Shown piece after piece: positions 53,637-62,723 of a stretch of DNA of 64,000 bases. The position numbers and the translations under genes were made by a program. Source of the stretch: Rhodoligotrophos appendicifer (lineage in GTDB: Bacteria; Pseudomonadota; Alphaproteobacteria; Rhizobiales; Im1); assembly GCF_007474605.1 (NCBI RefSeq), contig NZ_VHKL01000007.1, positions 308,464 to 372,463 of the forward strand. The letters run 5' to 3'. Below the pieces are notes generated by a model. That model was not told where the DNA came from. It ran no database searches and was given only the letters and a program-made list of their open reading frames with translations. Within the stretch, counting starts at the first letter, position 1; every line of letters begins with the position of its first letter.

Positions 53637-55466
53637 CTACTCGATCCGACTTGTCGGGTGATCTGATCCCTCTGCCTGGAGACGCCACATCTTATCAAAG
53701 ACTCCGCGTCTTGCCCGAAGCTCGGCGGCTGTCCCGTCCTCCGCGATCACTCCATCCTTTATGACAAGGATCCGATCGAAATGAATCAATGTGGAGAGAC
53801 GGTGAGCGACTGCGACTACTGTACGGTTGCGCATACCGTGGACCAACGCGTTCTGGATCTGCATCTCGGATTCCGTATCCAGTGCCGAGGTGGCTTCATC
53901 GAAAATGATGATCTCCGACTTCTTTAAGAAGGCGCGCGCAATTCCGATGCGCTGGCGCTGTCCGCCCGACAGCTTGCTGCCGCGTTCCCCTACGATCGTA
54001 TCGTAACCCATCGGAAGCCGCATGATGAAGCCATGGCAGTGCGCCGCCTTGGCAGCCTTGAGGACGTTCTCGTCGCTCGCATCAGGCCAGGCAAGGCGAA
54101 TATTCTCCAGCACTGTTCGATGCAGGAGGGTGATCTCCTGAGGCACTACTGCCAGGCATGCACGTAAACTGTCCTGGTTCACCTTTGTGACCGGCTGCCG
54201 GTCGATGAGGATCTCTCCTTTGTGCACGTCGTACAGACGCTGGATGAGATGGATGCAAGTTGACTTGCCAGCACCAGAAGGACCGACGATGCCTACTTTT
54301 TGACCGCTGGGAATGAAGAGATTTAGATCATGTATGGCGTCGCTCCCCTCGCCATATCCGAAGCAGACATTTCGAAACTCAATGGAGCCACCTCTCGGGA
54401 TTAGAGGCGGCGCATCGGGTTCGTCCACCACTGTCTGAGCCTGTCCGATCACCTTGAGCGTCTCTTCGATAAAGCCGGCGTGCTGGACGGTATCGACCAG
54501 AGACAAGGCAATGTCCCGCGATCCGTGCAGGATGCGAAAGGTCAAGGCGCTGACGAGAACCACGTCGCCAGGCGTAATCTGCTGAGTGCTCCATAACCAG
54601 ACGGCCCAGGAAAGCATTGTCCCAGCCATGATCCAAAGGGCGACGTCATGCAGCAGCCGTGCTTTTTCGGTATACATCCAACTCGACCGCTGGGCGTCTG
54701 CCTCCTGGTCGAATTCTCGGGCCAGTCTGTCCCATTCTCGTTGACGCGCTGAGAATGCTTTAACGGCCCACATATTGGAGATTACGTCCACGAGGTCGCC
54801 GCCAACACGATTGGCCCGCTCTGCATAGCGCCGATGCAGCGGGCGGCCACGCTCTCCGAATAAGATCAGGCCAGTTGTAATTGCGACGACCATGACGGCG
54901 AGTACGACCATCATGGCAAGACTCACCGTTGAAAAAAGAATGAGAGCACCGAAGAAGTCGATGCATGGCGGAAGGATGCGCCAGACGATTGTGTTGATCA
55001 GCGCACCCATGTTACCGGCCGTCATGGTGATGCGCTGACCCAACGATCCTGCCAGGTTCTCGGCAAAGTATCGCATGGGTTGGCCGTTCAGGTAATCGAA
55101 TAGGTCTAGCCTCACGTCGACCCCTACGGCGACGGTGGTCCGACATCCCAGCCAGCCGACGACCCGCCAGAGGATGCTTTCGCTGGCAATGAGCACGAGG
55201 AAGAACGACAGGGCGGCCCAGACACTGGGGGTGTTTGACGTCCCCGCCATGGCATCGACCATCAATTTCATGACATACTGCACAGCGACGGCACATGAGG
55301 CTGCCGCAAGAACACCCGCGAACAGAATGCCGAACATGAAGGAGTGGGCGCGGATATAGCTGAGGATGAAGGCTCGTACCCCGGCAAGACGATGATCCAT
55401 GTCTTTCCCGGGCTTGGTGTGCTTTGCGCCCCCTGATCGCGCAAGGGATCCGTCCTGCGACGACAT
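53637..55466 (-). CDS. ABC exporter, fused membrane and ATPase domains
   Basis: 609 residues. Six membrane segments in the first ~330 (MFGILFAGVLAAASCAVAVQ; ALSFFLVLIASESILWRVVG; MAGTMLSWAVWLW), then an ATPase with Walker A GPSGAGKST, signature LSGGQRQRIGIARAFLKKSE, Walker B IIIFDEATSAL and switch His in AVAHRLSTL. A half-transporter of the MsbA/lipid or glycan exporter type that would dimerise. It lies between a glycoside hydrolase gene (3-bp gap) and the glycosyltransferase gene, so export of the glycan or its precursor is likely. Confidence 0.92.
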   Translation of the reverse strand: MSSQDGSLARSGGAKHTKPGKDMDHRLAGVRAFILSYIRAHSFMFGILFAGVLAAASCAVAVQYVMKLMVDAMAGTSNTPSVWAALSFFLVLIASESILWRVVGWLGCRTTVAVGVDVRLDLFDYLNGQPMRYFAENLAGSLGQRITMTAGNMGALINTIVWRILPPCIDFFGALILFSTVSLAMMVVLAVMVVAITTGLILFGERGRPLHRRYAERANRVGGDLVDVISNMWAVKAFSARQREWDRLAREFDQEADAQRSSWMYTEKARLLHDVALWIMAGTMLSWAVWLWSTQQITPGDVVLVSALTFRILHGSRDIALSLVDTVQHAGFIEETLKVIGQAQTVVDEPDAPPLIPRGGSIEFRNVCFGYGEGSDAIHDLNLFIPSGQKVGIVGPSGAGKSTCIHLIQRLYDVHKGEILIDRQPVTKVNQDSLRACLAVVPQEITLLHRTVLENIRLAWPDASDENVLKAAKAAHCHGFIMRLPMGYDTIVGERGSKLSGGQRQRIGIARAFLKKSEIIIFDEATSALDTESEMQIQNALVHGMRNRTVVAVAHRLSTLIHFDRILVIKDGVIAEDGTAAELRARRGVFDKMWRLQAEGSDHPTSRIE

Positions 55467-55469
55467 GGT

Positions 55470-56633
55470 CTAACCGTGCCTCGATCCCAACAATCGCCCA
55501 GGCTCGAAGATCTGCCTTTGACGCTGCAACTCACGGGCGAGAGCGTCGTAAACCAGCCTTTCGCCGCTCACATCAAGAGCCGACAGCAGGCCGACCTTAC
55601 AGATCCTGTCATTCTCCCAACCCGGGTAATCCAGCACCGGATACAGGCAAACCCCCCAAATCTCAGCGCCGCCTGCCAAGGCCAGTTCCACCTCCCCACA
55701 GACATAATGGAGCCAAGCAGCGCGCGCCGAACCTTCTGCCCCGGTTTCCGCGATCACCAGAGGCCGACCGTAGCGCTCATGTGCCTCCAATAACAATTCA
55801 TGGAGTGGAATATAGGCGTGGTGTCCCAGGGGTATCGTCGATCCGTCCAGAGTCCATTGATTGTGCGGGTAATAATTCAAGCCAATGATATCGAGACAGT
55901 CGCCCGATCCGCCCAGATCGGTCTCTTTTAAGCCGGCGATGAGGTCGGTGGCTTCGAACTGATAGTCTCGATAGGTCTTAGCCTCGGTAACATCCTTCGG
56001 CCGAAGGCTCCGGGGGGCCACGTGGATCAAAGGTTCGGCCGTTATGAAGCGGGCCCGCGGTTCAACGTTTCTGATCGCCTTGATGGCTGCAATCGTTGCG
56101 CGAACCAACTGTCTCTTAAGTTCCCCTCCGCGGCCCCGCGTCGACGGGTTCATCTGCGCCTTGTCGCCGCCAGCCCACGACCAGAACGAAATCTCGTTCA
56201 CCGGGCAATAAAACGGCGATGCCTCGCCGCTGTCGGCCACGATCTTTGCACTGGCGCCACAAAAAGCAGCAAAGCGTTCGACGAATTCTTCCGACCAGAT
56301 GTCGATGTGGTCGGGCCATCCATAGTGGCAGAGATCCCAAATGACTTGCATTCCGCTGCTTGACGCAGCTCTGAGCATTGGCAAGGCACTCGACCAGTCG
56401 TAGCGTCCAGGCCGCCTCTCGATCAGATGCCACCGCAGCCCGTCTCGCACAGTAACGATGCCGATTGAGCGCAGTTGAAGATAGTCCTGCAACACGTGCT
56501 GATCATGTCCCGTAGACGCGAGGAGATCGAGTCGCCGGCGGTTTGACCGCCGATGAGAGGAGCATTCGAACCCGCCCCAGAAAAAGCTCTTGAAGGGCCC
56601 GAGTCGGCGGTCGCATTTGTGTATATCGTCCAC
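55470..56633 (-). CDS. Clan-A glycoside hydrolase (beta-glucosidase-like)
   Basis: Started at a GTG at 56633 (387 residues) because AAGGA is well placed there; longer readings run into the DUF892 gene. Conserved run FFWGGFECSSHRRSNRRRLD, then IGIVTVRDGLRWHLIERRPG, VIWDLCHYGWPDHIDIWSEE, the acid/base Glu in FYCPVNEISFWSWAGG and the nucleophile Glu in PLVIAETGAEGSARAA. No signal peptide, so cytoplasmic. Similar proteins occur with glf and glycosyltransferase genes. It overlaps functionally with exopolysaccharide handling; the substrate is unknown. Confidence 0.8.
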   Translation of the reverse strand: MDDIHKCDRRLGPFKSFFWGGFECSSHRRSNRRRLDLLASTGHDQHVLQDYLQLRSIGIVTVRDGLRWHLIERRPGRYDWSSALPMLRAASSSGMQVIWDLCHYGWPDHIDIWSEEFVERFAAFCGASAKIVADSGEASPFYCPVNEISFWSWAGGDKAQMNPSTRGRGGELKRQLVRATIAAIKAIRNVEPRARFITAEPLIHVAPRSLRPKDVTEAKTYRDYQFEATDLIAGLKETDLGGSGDCLDIIGLNYYPHNQWTLDGSTIPLGHHAYIPLHELLLEAHERYGRPLVIAETGAEGSARAAWLHYVCGEVELALAGGAEIWGVCLYPVLDYPGWENDRICKVGLLSALDVSGERLVYDALARELQRQRQIFEPGRLLGSRHG

Positions 56634-56751
56634 GATCCGTTCCTTAAGCAAGACCTCGCTGAAGATGCCCGAAGTCAGGCTGCGTCCCTTCCTCGACTGT
56701 TGATGCCGAGGAAGGTCGACGGAAAATGGTGCGGCAGTGCAGAGTGCACGA

Positions 56752-57270
56752 TCACCGCTTGGCCTGCTCACCTCCTTGTTTGAGCGTGAGGAAACGGTTG
56801 GTGGTGTCGGCGATATGGGCATCGATCCACGCGGCCATGGCAAGTTCCTCCTCCAGCGTTTCCTTGAGGGCAGGAATGGCCTTCTGGAACCCACCGGCTT
56901 CTGCCATGGTGATCAAAGATTTGTAGCTCGCTGCCTCAAAATTCTCGAAGGCGTAGTTGGCAAAGGTGTTCTTGAGGATCTCATCACCAGCCAGGCTGTG
57001 GCCGATCGCGCTCACATTGGCCATGATCTTCGAGGTCGTGTCCTTCAGTGTCGAGGCACTGTCGCCGAGGCTGTTCAGGATCTCGTCGAGGCGCTGAAGT
57101 TGGATTTCTGTCTCCTGCAAATGTTGCTGGAGCCTCTGGGACATTTCCGGATAGTTTTCCAATCGCTCGATCTGCCGGCTCATCAGGGAAATCGCTTCGC
57201 TCTCAAGGGCATGAGCGTTGTGAAGGCCGATCAGAAATATGTCGCGTGTCGTGTCACTAGCATTGGGCAT
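56752..57270 (-). CDS. DUF892 (YciF-like) ferritin-fold protein
   Basis: Started at the ATG at 57270 with AAAGGAG at ideal spacing (172 residues). Four-helix bundle pattern: DIFLIGLHNAHALESEAISL, LQQHLQETEIQLQRLDEILN, NYAFENFEAASYKSLITMAE and LKETLEEELAMAAWIDAHIA, with Glu/His at the usual positions of a di-iron site. Stress-induced family in many alphaproteobacteria. A GGAAC-N16-TGTT motif, fitting the EcfG general-stress promoter, lies 30 bp upstream. Confidence 0.88.
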   Translation of the reverse strand: MPNASDTTRDIFLIGLHNAHALESEAISLMSRQIERLENYPEMSQRLQQHLQETEIQLQRLDEILNSLGDSASTLKDTTSKIMANVSAIGHSLAGDEILKNTFANYAFENFEAASYKSLITMAEAGGFQKAIPALKETLEEELAMAAWIDAHIADTTNRFLTLKQGGEQAKR

Positions 57271-57649
57271 GGAATTCTCCTTTGGTCTGTTTCCAGGCAA
57301 ACAAGACTCCATGTGTCCCGTTCCAGATCGGGGTCACCTGACCTCTTCACGTAAATTGGCGCAGCTGAAAACCACGGTGGAGAAGGTTTATTCGTTCCGT
57401 TCTCAAGGAAGGAGACCGCCTTGAGCACAACAGCCATTTTAACATAATAATAGCCGTCTCCTTATCCCCCGGGGCAAACGCCGTCCGCGAAACCGGCAAT
57501 CGAAGGACCCTCACATTGGTCCGGTTCCGCACCAACAATTCTGCCTGCAACAGGTTGCTTTTTCTGCCTGTTCCCGATCAGCAGGGCAGAACCTTTCACG
57601 CCCGCCAAGGTTTAAGTGCAGGAACTTGAGATGGTGGAGGTGACGTGTG
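57271..57649. other. Divergent intergenic region, DUF892 / histidine kinase
   Basis: 379 bp with no gene. It contains the EcfG-like promoter of the DUF892 gene (57300-57324) and, near its right end, GGAGG (57636-57640) for the kinase gene. No RNA gene seen. Confidence 0.5.
57300..57324 (-). promoter_or_regulatory. Possible EcfG-type general-stress promoter
   Basis: Minus strand GGAAC (57324-57320), 16 bases, TGTT (57303-57300); the alphaproteobacterial EcfG consensus is GGAAC-N16/17-cGTT. It lies 30 bp upstream of the DUF892 start. Confidence 0.4.
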
Positions 57650-58822
57650 ATGCCAGAGAAAAGCAAACGGCCTTCAAACGGATCACTGTCGCGCCTGTTG
57701 GAATTTCAAAGGGCCTTGGCGTCCTTCAGCAAGGTCGCATCAACAGCAATGGAGCCAAGTCGCTTCCTTCAACACGCCTGCGGTCAGATCTCTCGGGTCA
57801 CTCATATAAAACACACGAAGGTCCTGCAATATCGTCGCGATCAAGGTGACCTGTTGTTGGTTGCAGGCGTGGGATGGAAGCCCGGTGTAGTAGGAACCGC
57901 AACTCTCTCAACGGACAGCGCGACACCTGCCGGGCGTTCTATTCAGACTGCAGCTCCTGTTGAAGTGAGGGATCTTCCTAATGACCAAGAGTTCCGCAGT
58001 TCGAAACTCTTGGTGGAGCACGGCATCGTCTCGCTCCTCAATGTTCCCGTCATGATCGATGGCAACAACTGGGGTTTGCTGGAGGTCGATGCGGAAGAGC
58101 CACGAGCCTTCGATGAGGCTGACGTAACCTTCATGACCACTTTCGCTAACATGATTGGGGCGGCTCTCGCTCGTTACGAGTCGGAACAAAGATTGGTCAT
58201 TCTCTCCCAGGAGCGGTCCAAGGAACGAGAGTTGTCCAAAACGCTCGTGACGGAGTTGCAGCACCGAACGAAGAACAATCTACAGACGATTATCGCCTTC
58301 CTCTCCCTCCTGAGACGGAATGCTGACTCGCAGAAGAGCCGGGACGACTTCTCAAGCGTGATGCATCGAGTTCATGCAATTGCAATCGCTCATGATCAGC
58401 TCTCCTTTGGGAAGGAAATGAGCCATGTCGATTTTGGCAGTTATCTTCGCTCCCTCTGCGCAAACATTGATCCCCGCCTTGATAATGTGGTTCTGGAGGT
58501 GTCTGCTGACCCTGCGCCTATGCCGTTAGACAAGGCCGTACCTGCCGGCCTCATCGTAAATGAACTGGTAACCAACGCATTCAAGTACGCCTTTGATGAA
58601 GGAGAGGCCGGCGTCATTCGAGTGTCATTCCTCCTAGACCAGCGGACTGGTGATGCTGTCGTGACTGTGGAAGACAACGGCAAAGGGATGAAGGACCCTC
58701 GAGAGGGGGGCTTAGGGCTCACCCTTATAGAAGCATTCGCTCGCCAACTCTCGGGCGTGGTAGAGCGATTGGACCTGTCGAAGGGCACTGGCTGCAAGGT
58801 GAGCTTCCCAGTAGCTTTGTAA
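57650..58822 (+). CDS. Sensor histidine kinase, GAF plus HisKA_2
   Basis: 390 residues from the ATG at 57650. No membrane segment, so cytoplasmic. A GAF domain occupies ~residues 35-170 (FLQHACGQISRVTHIKHTKV; SLLNVPVMIDGNNWGLLEVD). The HisKA_2 dimerisation helix has the phospho-acceptor His in TELQHRTKNNLQTIIAFLSL, and the ATPase domain has VNELVTNAFKYAF (N box), VEDNGKGM (G1) and GGLGLTLIEAFARQL (G2). HisKA_2 kinases often feed PhyR-type stress signalling in alphaproteobacteria. No response regulator gene is adjacent. Confidence 0.92.
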   Translation: MPEKSKRPSNGSLSRLLEFQRALASFSKVASTAMEPSRFLQHACGQISRVTHIKHTKVLQYRRDQGDLLLVAGVGWKPGVVGTATLSTDSATPAGRSIQTAAPVEVRDLPNDQEFRSSKLLVEHGIVSLLNVPVMIDGNNWGLLEVDAEEPRAFDEADVTFMTTFANMIGAALARYESEQRLVILSQERSKERELSKTLVTELQHRTKNNLQTIIAFLSLLRRNADSQKSRDDFSSVMHRVHAIAIAHDQLSFGKEMSHVDFGSYLRSLCANIDPRLDNVVLEVSADPAPMPLDKAVPAGLIVNELVTNAFKYAFDEGEAGVIRVSFLLDQRTGDAVVTVEDNGKGMKDPREGGLGLTLIEAFARQLSGVVERLDLSKGTGCKVSFPVAL

Positions 58823-59136
58823 CCCCCTTCATTAGACTAAGTCCGCACGTTGATGCTGGCTAACGAATGATCGGGTGGGCTCAAGCCCCACTTTCTCCGG
58901 ATCGACCAAACCCTCAGCCCTCCAGTGCCAACACCTTAAGAGATGCATGCAAATGAAGTGCAGCTTAACTTAGTCTCGACTCGAGTCGATTTTGAAACCT
59001 TGCCGGCTCATGGCGAATTCTCCAGTGGCGCTCACCCGCATCGGCGCCGGCCGGCAAGGCCGTCTCCATCATTGTCCATGGGGTCTTGCCGGCACGCATT
59101 TCTCGAATTTGGAAAGCATGCAAGAGGAGCAATCTC
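58823..59136. other. Intergenic region after the GAF kinase
   Basis: 314 bp without a supported gene. A 14-bp perfect palindrome TCGACTCGAGTCGA at 58976-58989 is followed by TTTT and might act as a terminator, although it has no loop. GAGGAG near the right end serves the next small gene. Confidence 0.4.
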
Positions 59137-59337
59137 GTGAACCGACCAGCCGTCCATGTGTCTCGCCGCGCAGCCGCTTTGTCCGAGAATGAATTTGCGG
59201 AAACGTCCGCCGGTGTCCACAGCGAATACGTGTTCAAGCCAGGTTCCCCTGTTCTGGTCCCGATTGACTATGCTGGCTTTGCCGTCGCAACCATCATGGC
59301 TCTCGGGCCTTTGTCAGCATACGCTGTCGGTTTCTAA
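59137..59337 (+). CDS. Small membrane protein, 66 residues
   Basis: GTG start at 59137 with GAGGAG at good spacing. Reads NRPAVHVSRRAAALSENEFA in the soluble N-terminal half and ends in one membrane segment (DYAGFAVATIMALGPLSAYA). No family recognised. The long frame upstream to 59086 is not needed. Precedes the thioredoxin-reductase-like gene by 256 bp. Confidence 0.6.
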   Translation: MNRPAVHVSRRAAALSENEFAETSAGVHSEYVFKPGSPVLVPIDYAGFAVATIMALGPLSAYAVGF

Positions 59338-59537
59338 TCTTTTGATTGGTCGCCGCGCCTTCAGGTGGCCGCAGGCCAAAACGTGAACTGTCGATAAGCG
59401 CGAAACTCTATATCCTCCCGCACGCTCTTGAAGCCGGATGCCGCAGGCGCTGGTGGGATGTGGTCACAATCGATACTCGACCTCGACCACCACCTTCGGC
59501 TCCGTTTATATGATCCTCTCTCCCGCACCCCTTTTTC

Positions 59538-59562
59538 GGAACAGTTCGCCGCCTTCACGGTT
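59538..59562 (+). promoter_or_regulatory. Possible EcfG-type promoter of the TrxR-like gene
   Basis: GGAAC at 59538-59542, 16 bases, GGTT at 59559-59562, ending 31 bp before the ATG at 59594. Close to GGAAC-N16/17-cGTT. Confidence 0.35.
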
Positions 59563-59593
59563 CGGTCTCATCATCATCTACAGGTCCCATTCA

Positions 59594-60532
59594 ATGCGAG
59601 AGGATCTCTTGGACTGTTTGGTCATTGGCGGAGGCCCCGCAGGGCTAACCGCAGCGCTCTATCTGGCGCGGTATCATCTGTCTGCACTTGTCCTGGATCA
59701 CGGCGAAAGTCGTGCCAGCTGGATTCCCATCACACACAATTATCCGGGATTTCCCGACGGTGTCTCCGGAAAAGAGTTGCTTAACCGACTAAGGCAGCAA
59801 GCGCGAAAATATGGTGCGGTAATAAGACAGGACGAGGTGGTGGGCCTGGCGCGACAAAATGGATGCTTCGACGCGGAATGCAGCAGCTCGACGCTTTTGC
59901 GGAGCCGCACCGTGCTTTTGGCGACGGGGGTAGAGAATGTCCGACCGGCCCTTAGCGAGGAGGTTCATGCACAGGGTCTCGCCCGCGGACTACTCCGCTA
60001 CTGCCCAGTCTGCGACGGGTTTGAGATAACGGATAAGCGGGTCGCGGTCCTCGGAACCGGAGAGCGCGCCTTCAGCGAAGCTATGTTTTTGCGGAGCTAC
60101 ACCAGCTCTGTAACCTTGATCAGTGCCCAACGAGATCATGAGATCTCTGCAGACCAGCAAGAGCGTTTAAACCTTTGCTCCATTGCTTTGGTCCCTGGGC
60201 CTTGTCTAACCATACATCTGCTCGGTCGCGAGATCGAATTAACTGTCCCGACCGGCACCGCCACATTCGACAGCCTTTACCCTGCACTCGGCACCAAGAT
60301 CAGGTCTTCGCTCGCGAGGGAGCTTGGGGTCAACATGTCTGCTGACGGATGCATCTTGGTGGATAAGCAACAACGGAGTTCGCTACCGGGTCTCTATGCA
60401 GCTGGGGATGTGGTCTACGGCCTTGACCAAATCTGCGGCGCGACAGGTCAGGCCGCCATGGCTGCCACCTCGATCCGCAATGATCTCTGCCATGAGCGCC
60501 AACTCTTACGCGCTTCCGATGCGGAAATTTGA
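59594..60532 (+). CDS. Thioredoxin-reductase-like FAD/NAD(P) oxidoreductase
   Basis: Started at the ATG at 59594 (312 residues); upstream in-frame starts extend to 59438 without family similarity. FAD loop DCLVIGGGPAGLTAALYLAR, the redox pair in RYCPVCDGFEI (Cys-Pro-Val-Cys instead of the Cys-Ala-Thr-Cys of classical TrxB), NADPH loop VAVLGTGERAFSEAM, and FAD-binding GLYAAGDVVYGLDQICGATG at the end. Length equals TrxB. It probably reduces a thioredoxin-like partner; the substrate is open because no thioredoxin gene is near. Confidence 0.88.
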   Translation: MREDLLDCLVIGGGPAGLTAALYLARYHLSALVLDHGESRASWIPITHNYPGFPDGVSGKELLNRLRQQARKYGAVIRQDEVVGLARQNGCFDAECSSSTLLRSRTVLLATGVENVRPALSEEVHAQGLARGLLRYCPVCDGFEITDKRVAVLGTGERAFSEAMFLRSYTSSVTLISAQRDHEISADQQERLNLCSIALVPGPCLTIHLLGREIELTVPTGTATFDSLYPALGTKIRSSLARELGVNMSADGCILVDKQQRSSLPGLYAAGDVVYGLDQICGATGQAAMAATSIRNDLCHERQLLRASDAEI

Positions 60533-60548
60533 ACGTGATCGGTGCCCC

Positions 60549-62519
60549 TCAACCCGTTCCAGCTTGCTGATCGAGCAACGTGCGGATTTTCGTAGCTAAT
60601 TGACTTTGGGTAACCGGCTTCTGCAGGAGATGAACTCCCTCATCAAGTCGACCGTGGTGGACGACTGCGTTCCGGGAATAACCCGTCATGTAGAGGATTC
60701 GCAGCGCTGGCCGGAGTTCTGCAGCTCGTTTGGCAAGCTCACGCCCGTTCATGCCGGGCATCACCACGTCGGTCAGCAAGAGATCAATACGCCGAGAGGT
60801 CTGTTCCAGGACTGCGAGCGCGCTCTGGCCATCTGGTTTTGCGATCACCTGGTAGCCGAGGGTGAGCAGCACCTCCATGAGATAAGAACGTAAGTCTGGA
60901 TCATCTTCCACCAAAAGAATGACTTCTCCCTTCTCCGCGTCAGCAACGGCCTCGGCGGGGACTTCCTCTTCCATTTCCGCTGCGGGAGAGTATCTCGGAA
61001 AATAGATCTTAACTGTCGTTCCCTGATCCACCTCGCTGTAGATTTTTACGTGCCCACCCGACTGCTTCACGAACCCATAGACTTGGCTGAGCCCTAATCC
61101 TGTTCCCTGACCCACTTCCTTGGTCGTGAAGAAGGGTTCGAAGACGCGGTCGGCGACCTCTGGTGTCATGCCGGAGCCTGTATCACTTACGCAGATGAGG
61201 ACAAACTGACCCGGAGAGACTTCCGGATTGGCACGACAATAGCTTTCATCAGCAAAGACGTTGGTGGCTTCGATTGTGATCTTTCCGCCGCCAGGCATTG
61301 CGTCACGGGCGTTGATTGCAAGGTTTACCAACGCTGATTCCAGATGGCTGACATCCGCCTCGATGCGCCACAGCCCAGCGGAACCAACGACCTCCATGTC
61401 TATCATTTCCCCCAAGGAACGCTGAAGAAAGTCAGCCGTGCCTGTGAGGAAGCGATTTACATCGAGTGGCTTTGGATCAAGCGCTTGACGGCGGGAGAAG
61501 GCAAGAAGCCTGCTTGTTAAGGCTGCCGCGCGCTGAGCACCGCGCATCGCATTACTGATGGCTCTATCGAGGTTCGAATCCGAGACACCGCGTGCTTTTC
61601 GCTGCGCTGTCTCGAGGTTGCCAAAAACAATCATCAACAGATTGTTGAAGTCGTGTGCAATGCCCCCGCTGAGCTGACCGACGGCCTCCATCTTCTGAGA
61701 GACGGCGAGCCGTTCCTCTGTCGCCCTCAGCAACTTCTGTGCTTCCATTCGCTCGGTTATATCGCGGGTAATTTTGGCAAACCCGATGAGCTCGCCAGCC
61801 TCACTGGTGATGCGGTCCAGGACGACGAGGGCCCAGAACTTGGTGCCGTCCTTGCGAACTCTCCAGCCTTCAGCCTCGTAACGCCCCTCTCGGGAGGCAC
61901 TCTCAAGGGCTTTAGTTGGAAGCCCAGCAGCTTGGTCGTCATCGCTGTAAAAGCAGCTGAAGTGCTGGCCAATGATTTCCTCAGGGGAATAGCCCTTGAT
62001 CCTCTGGGCGCCTTGGTTCCAGGTGACGATCTGCCCAGAAGGATCAATTTGGAAAATCGCGTAATCGATTACGGCTCCGACAAGCTGCCTGTATTGCGCC
62101 TCACTATCGACCAGCCGCCGCCGCGCCTCTTCCCGCTCCGTCATGTCGCGTGTGACCTTGGCGAAGCCAATGAGCTCGCCACTTTCATCACGCACGGCGT
62201 CAATCACCGCCAGCGCCCAGAACCGAGCTCCATCCTTCCGGATCCGCCATCCCTCGGCTTCGAACCTCCCGACCTTTCTTGCAGCCTCTAAGGCTCGCTG
62301 AGGCACCTGCTGTTCTTGATCTTCTGGGGTGAAGAAACTGGAATAGGGTCGACCGATGATCTCTGCCGCCTGATAGCCTTTCAGCCGCATCGCACCGGAG
62401 TTCCAACTCACGACGTTGCCATCGAGTGAAATCATATAGATGGCGTAGTCGACGACGCTGTCGACGAGGAGCTGGAGCCGACGAGCGGTGTCCAAATCTT
62501 CAATTCTCTTGGTAGGCAT
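60549..62519 (-). CDS. Hybrid sensor histidine kinase, PAS-PAS-HisKA-HATPase-REC
   Basis: Started at the ATG at 62519 (656 residues; GGGGA upstream). Two PAS repeats: VDYAIYMISLDGNVVSWNSG with GYQAAEIIGRPYSSFFTPED, and IDYAIFQIDPSGQIVTWNQG with GYSPEEIIGQHFSCFYSDDD, each followed by a PAC-like GLRVRKDG-type stretch (GWRIRKDGARFWALAVIDAV). HisKA His lies in QLSGGIAHDFNNLLMIVFGN, the ATPase boxes in INARDAMPGGG, CVSDTGSGM and GTGLGLSQVYGFV, and a C-terminal receiver has the phospho-acceptor Asp in DLLLTDVVMPGMNGREL. Cytoplasmic. Similar kinases respond to light or redox, but no cofactor Cys motif (NCRFL) is visible. Confidence 0.93.
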   Translation of the reverse strand: MPTKRIEDLDTARRLQLLVDSVVDYAIYMISLDGNVVSWNSGAMRLKGYQAAEIIGRPYSSFFTPEDQEQQVPQRALEAARKVGRFEAEGWRIRKDGARFWALAVIDAVRDESGELIGFAKVTRDMTEREEARRRLVDSEAQYRQLVGAVIDYAIFQIDPSGQIVTWNQGAQRIKGYSPEEIIGQHFSCFYSDDDQAAGLPTKALESASREGRYEAEGWRVRKDGTKFWALVVLDRITSEAGELIGFAKITRDITERMEAQKLLRATEERLAVSQKMEAVGQLSGGIAHDFNNLLMIVFGNLETAQRKARGVSDSNLDRAISNAMRGAQRAAALTSRLLAFSRRQALDPKPLDVNRFLTGTADFLQRSLGEMIDMEVVGSAGLWRIEADVSHLESALVNLAINARDAMPGGGKITIEATNVFADESYCRANPEVSPGQFVLICVSDTGSGMTPEVADRVFEPFFTTKEVGQGTGLGLSQVYGFVKQSGGHVKIYSEVDQGTTVKIYFPRYSPAAEMEEEVPAEAVADAEKGEVILLVEDDPDLRSYLMEVLLTLGYQVIAKPDGQSALAVLEQTSRRIDLLLTDVVMPGMNGRELAKRAAELRPALRILYMTGYSRNAVVHHGRLDEGVHLLQKPVTQSQLATKIRTLLDQQAGTG

Positions 62520-62723
62520 GCATCCCCGCAATTCAGGCAACCTCATCTGAGCTTTACCGCAGGCAACTGAATAAGCCATGAGGGAAACTCCATTAGAGGA
62601 TCCGAAGTTGCCGAACCTCGTAGTCGCTATCGGCATGAAGCATCCCCTGTGCCACCACATCTGAAGATGTTGCGCGGAGATGAAGAAATCTAGCAATCTC
62701 TTCCTAGACTGAGGGGGGAGACA

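Noticed and set aside
58976..58989. Perfect palindrome TCGACTCGAGTCGA as a terminator
   Set aside because: It has no loop and only a short T-run, so it is noted within the intergenic entry rather than called.
61571..61590. TTCGAATCC-like sequence as a second tRNA-Ser attachment site
   Set aside because: Only the short T-loop core matches, it lies inside the hybrid kinase gene and the acceptor-stem part is absent.
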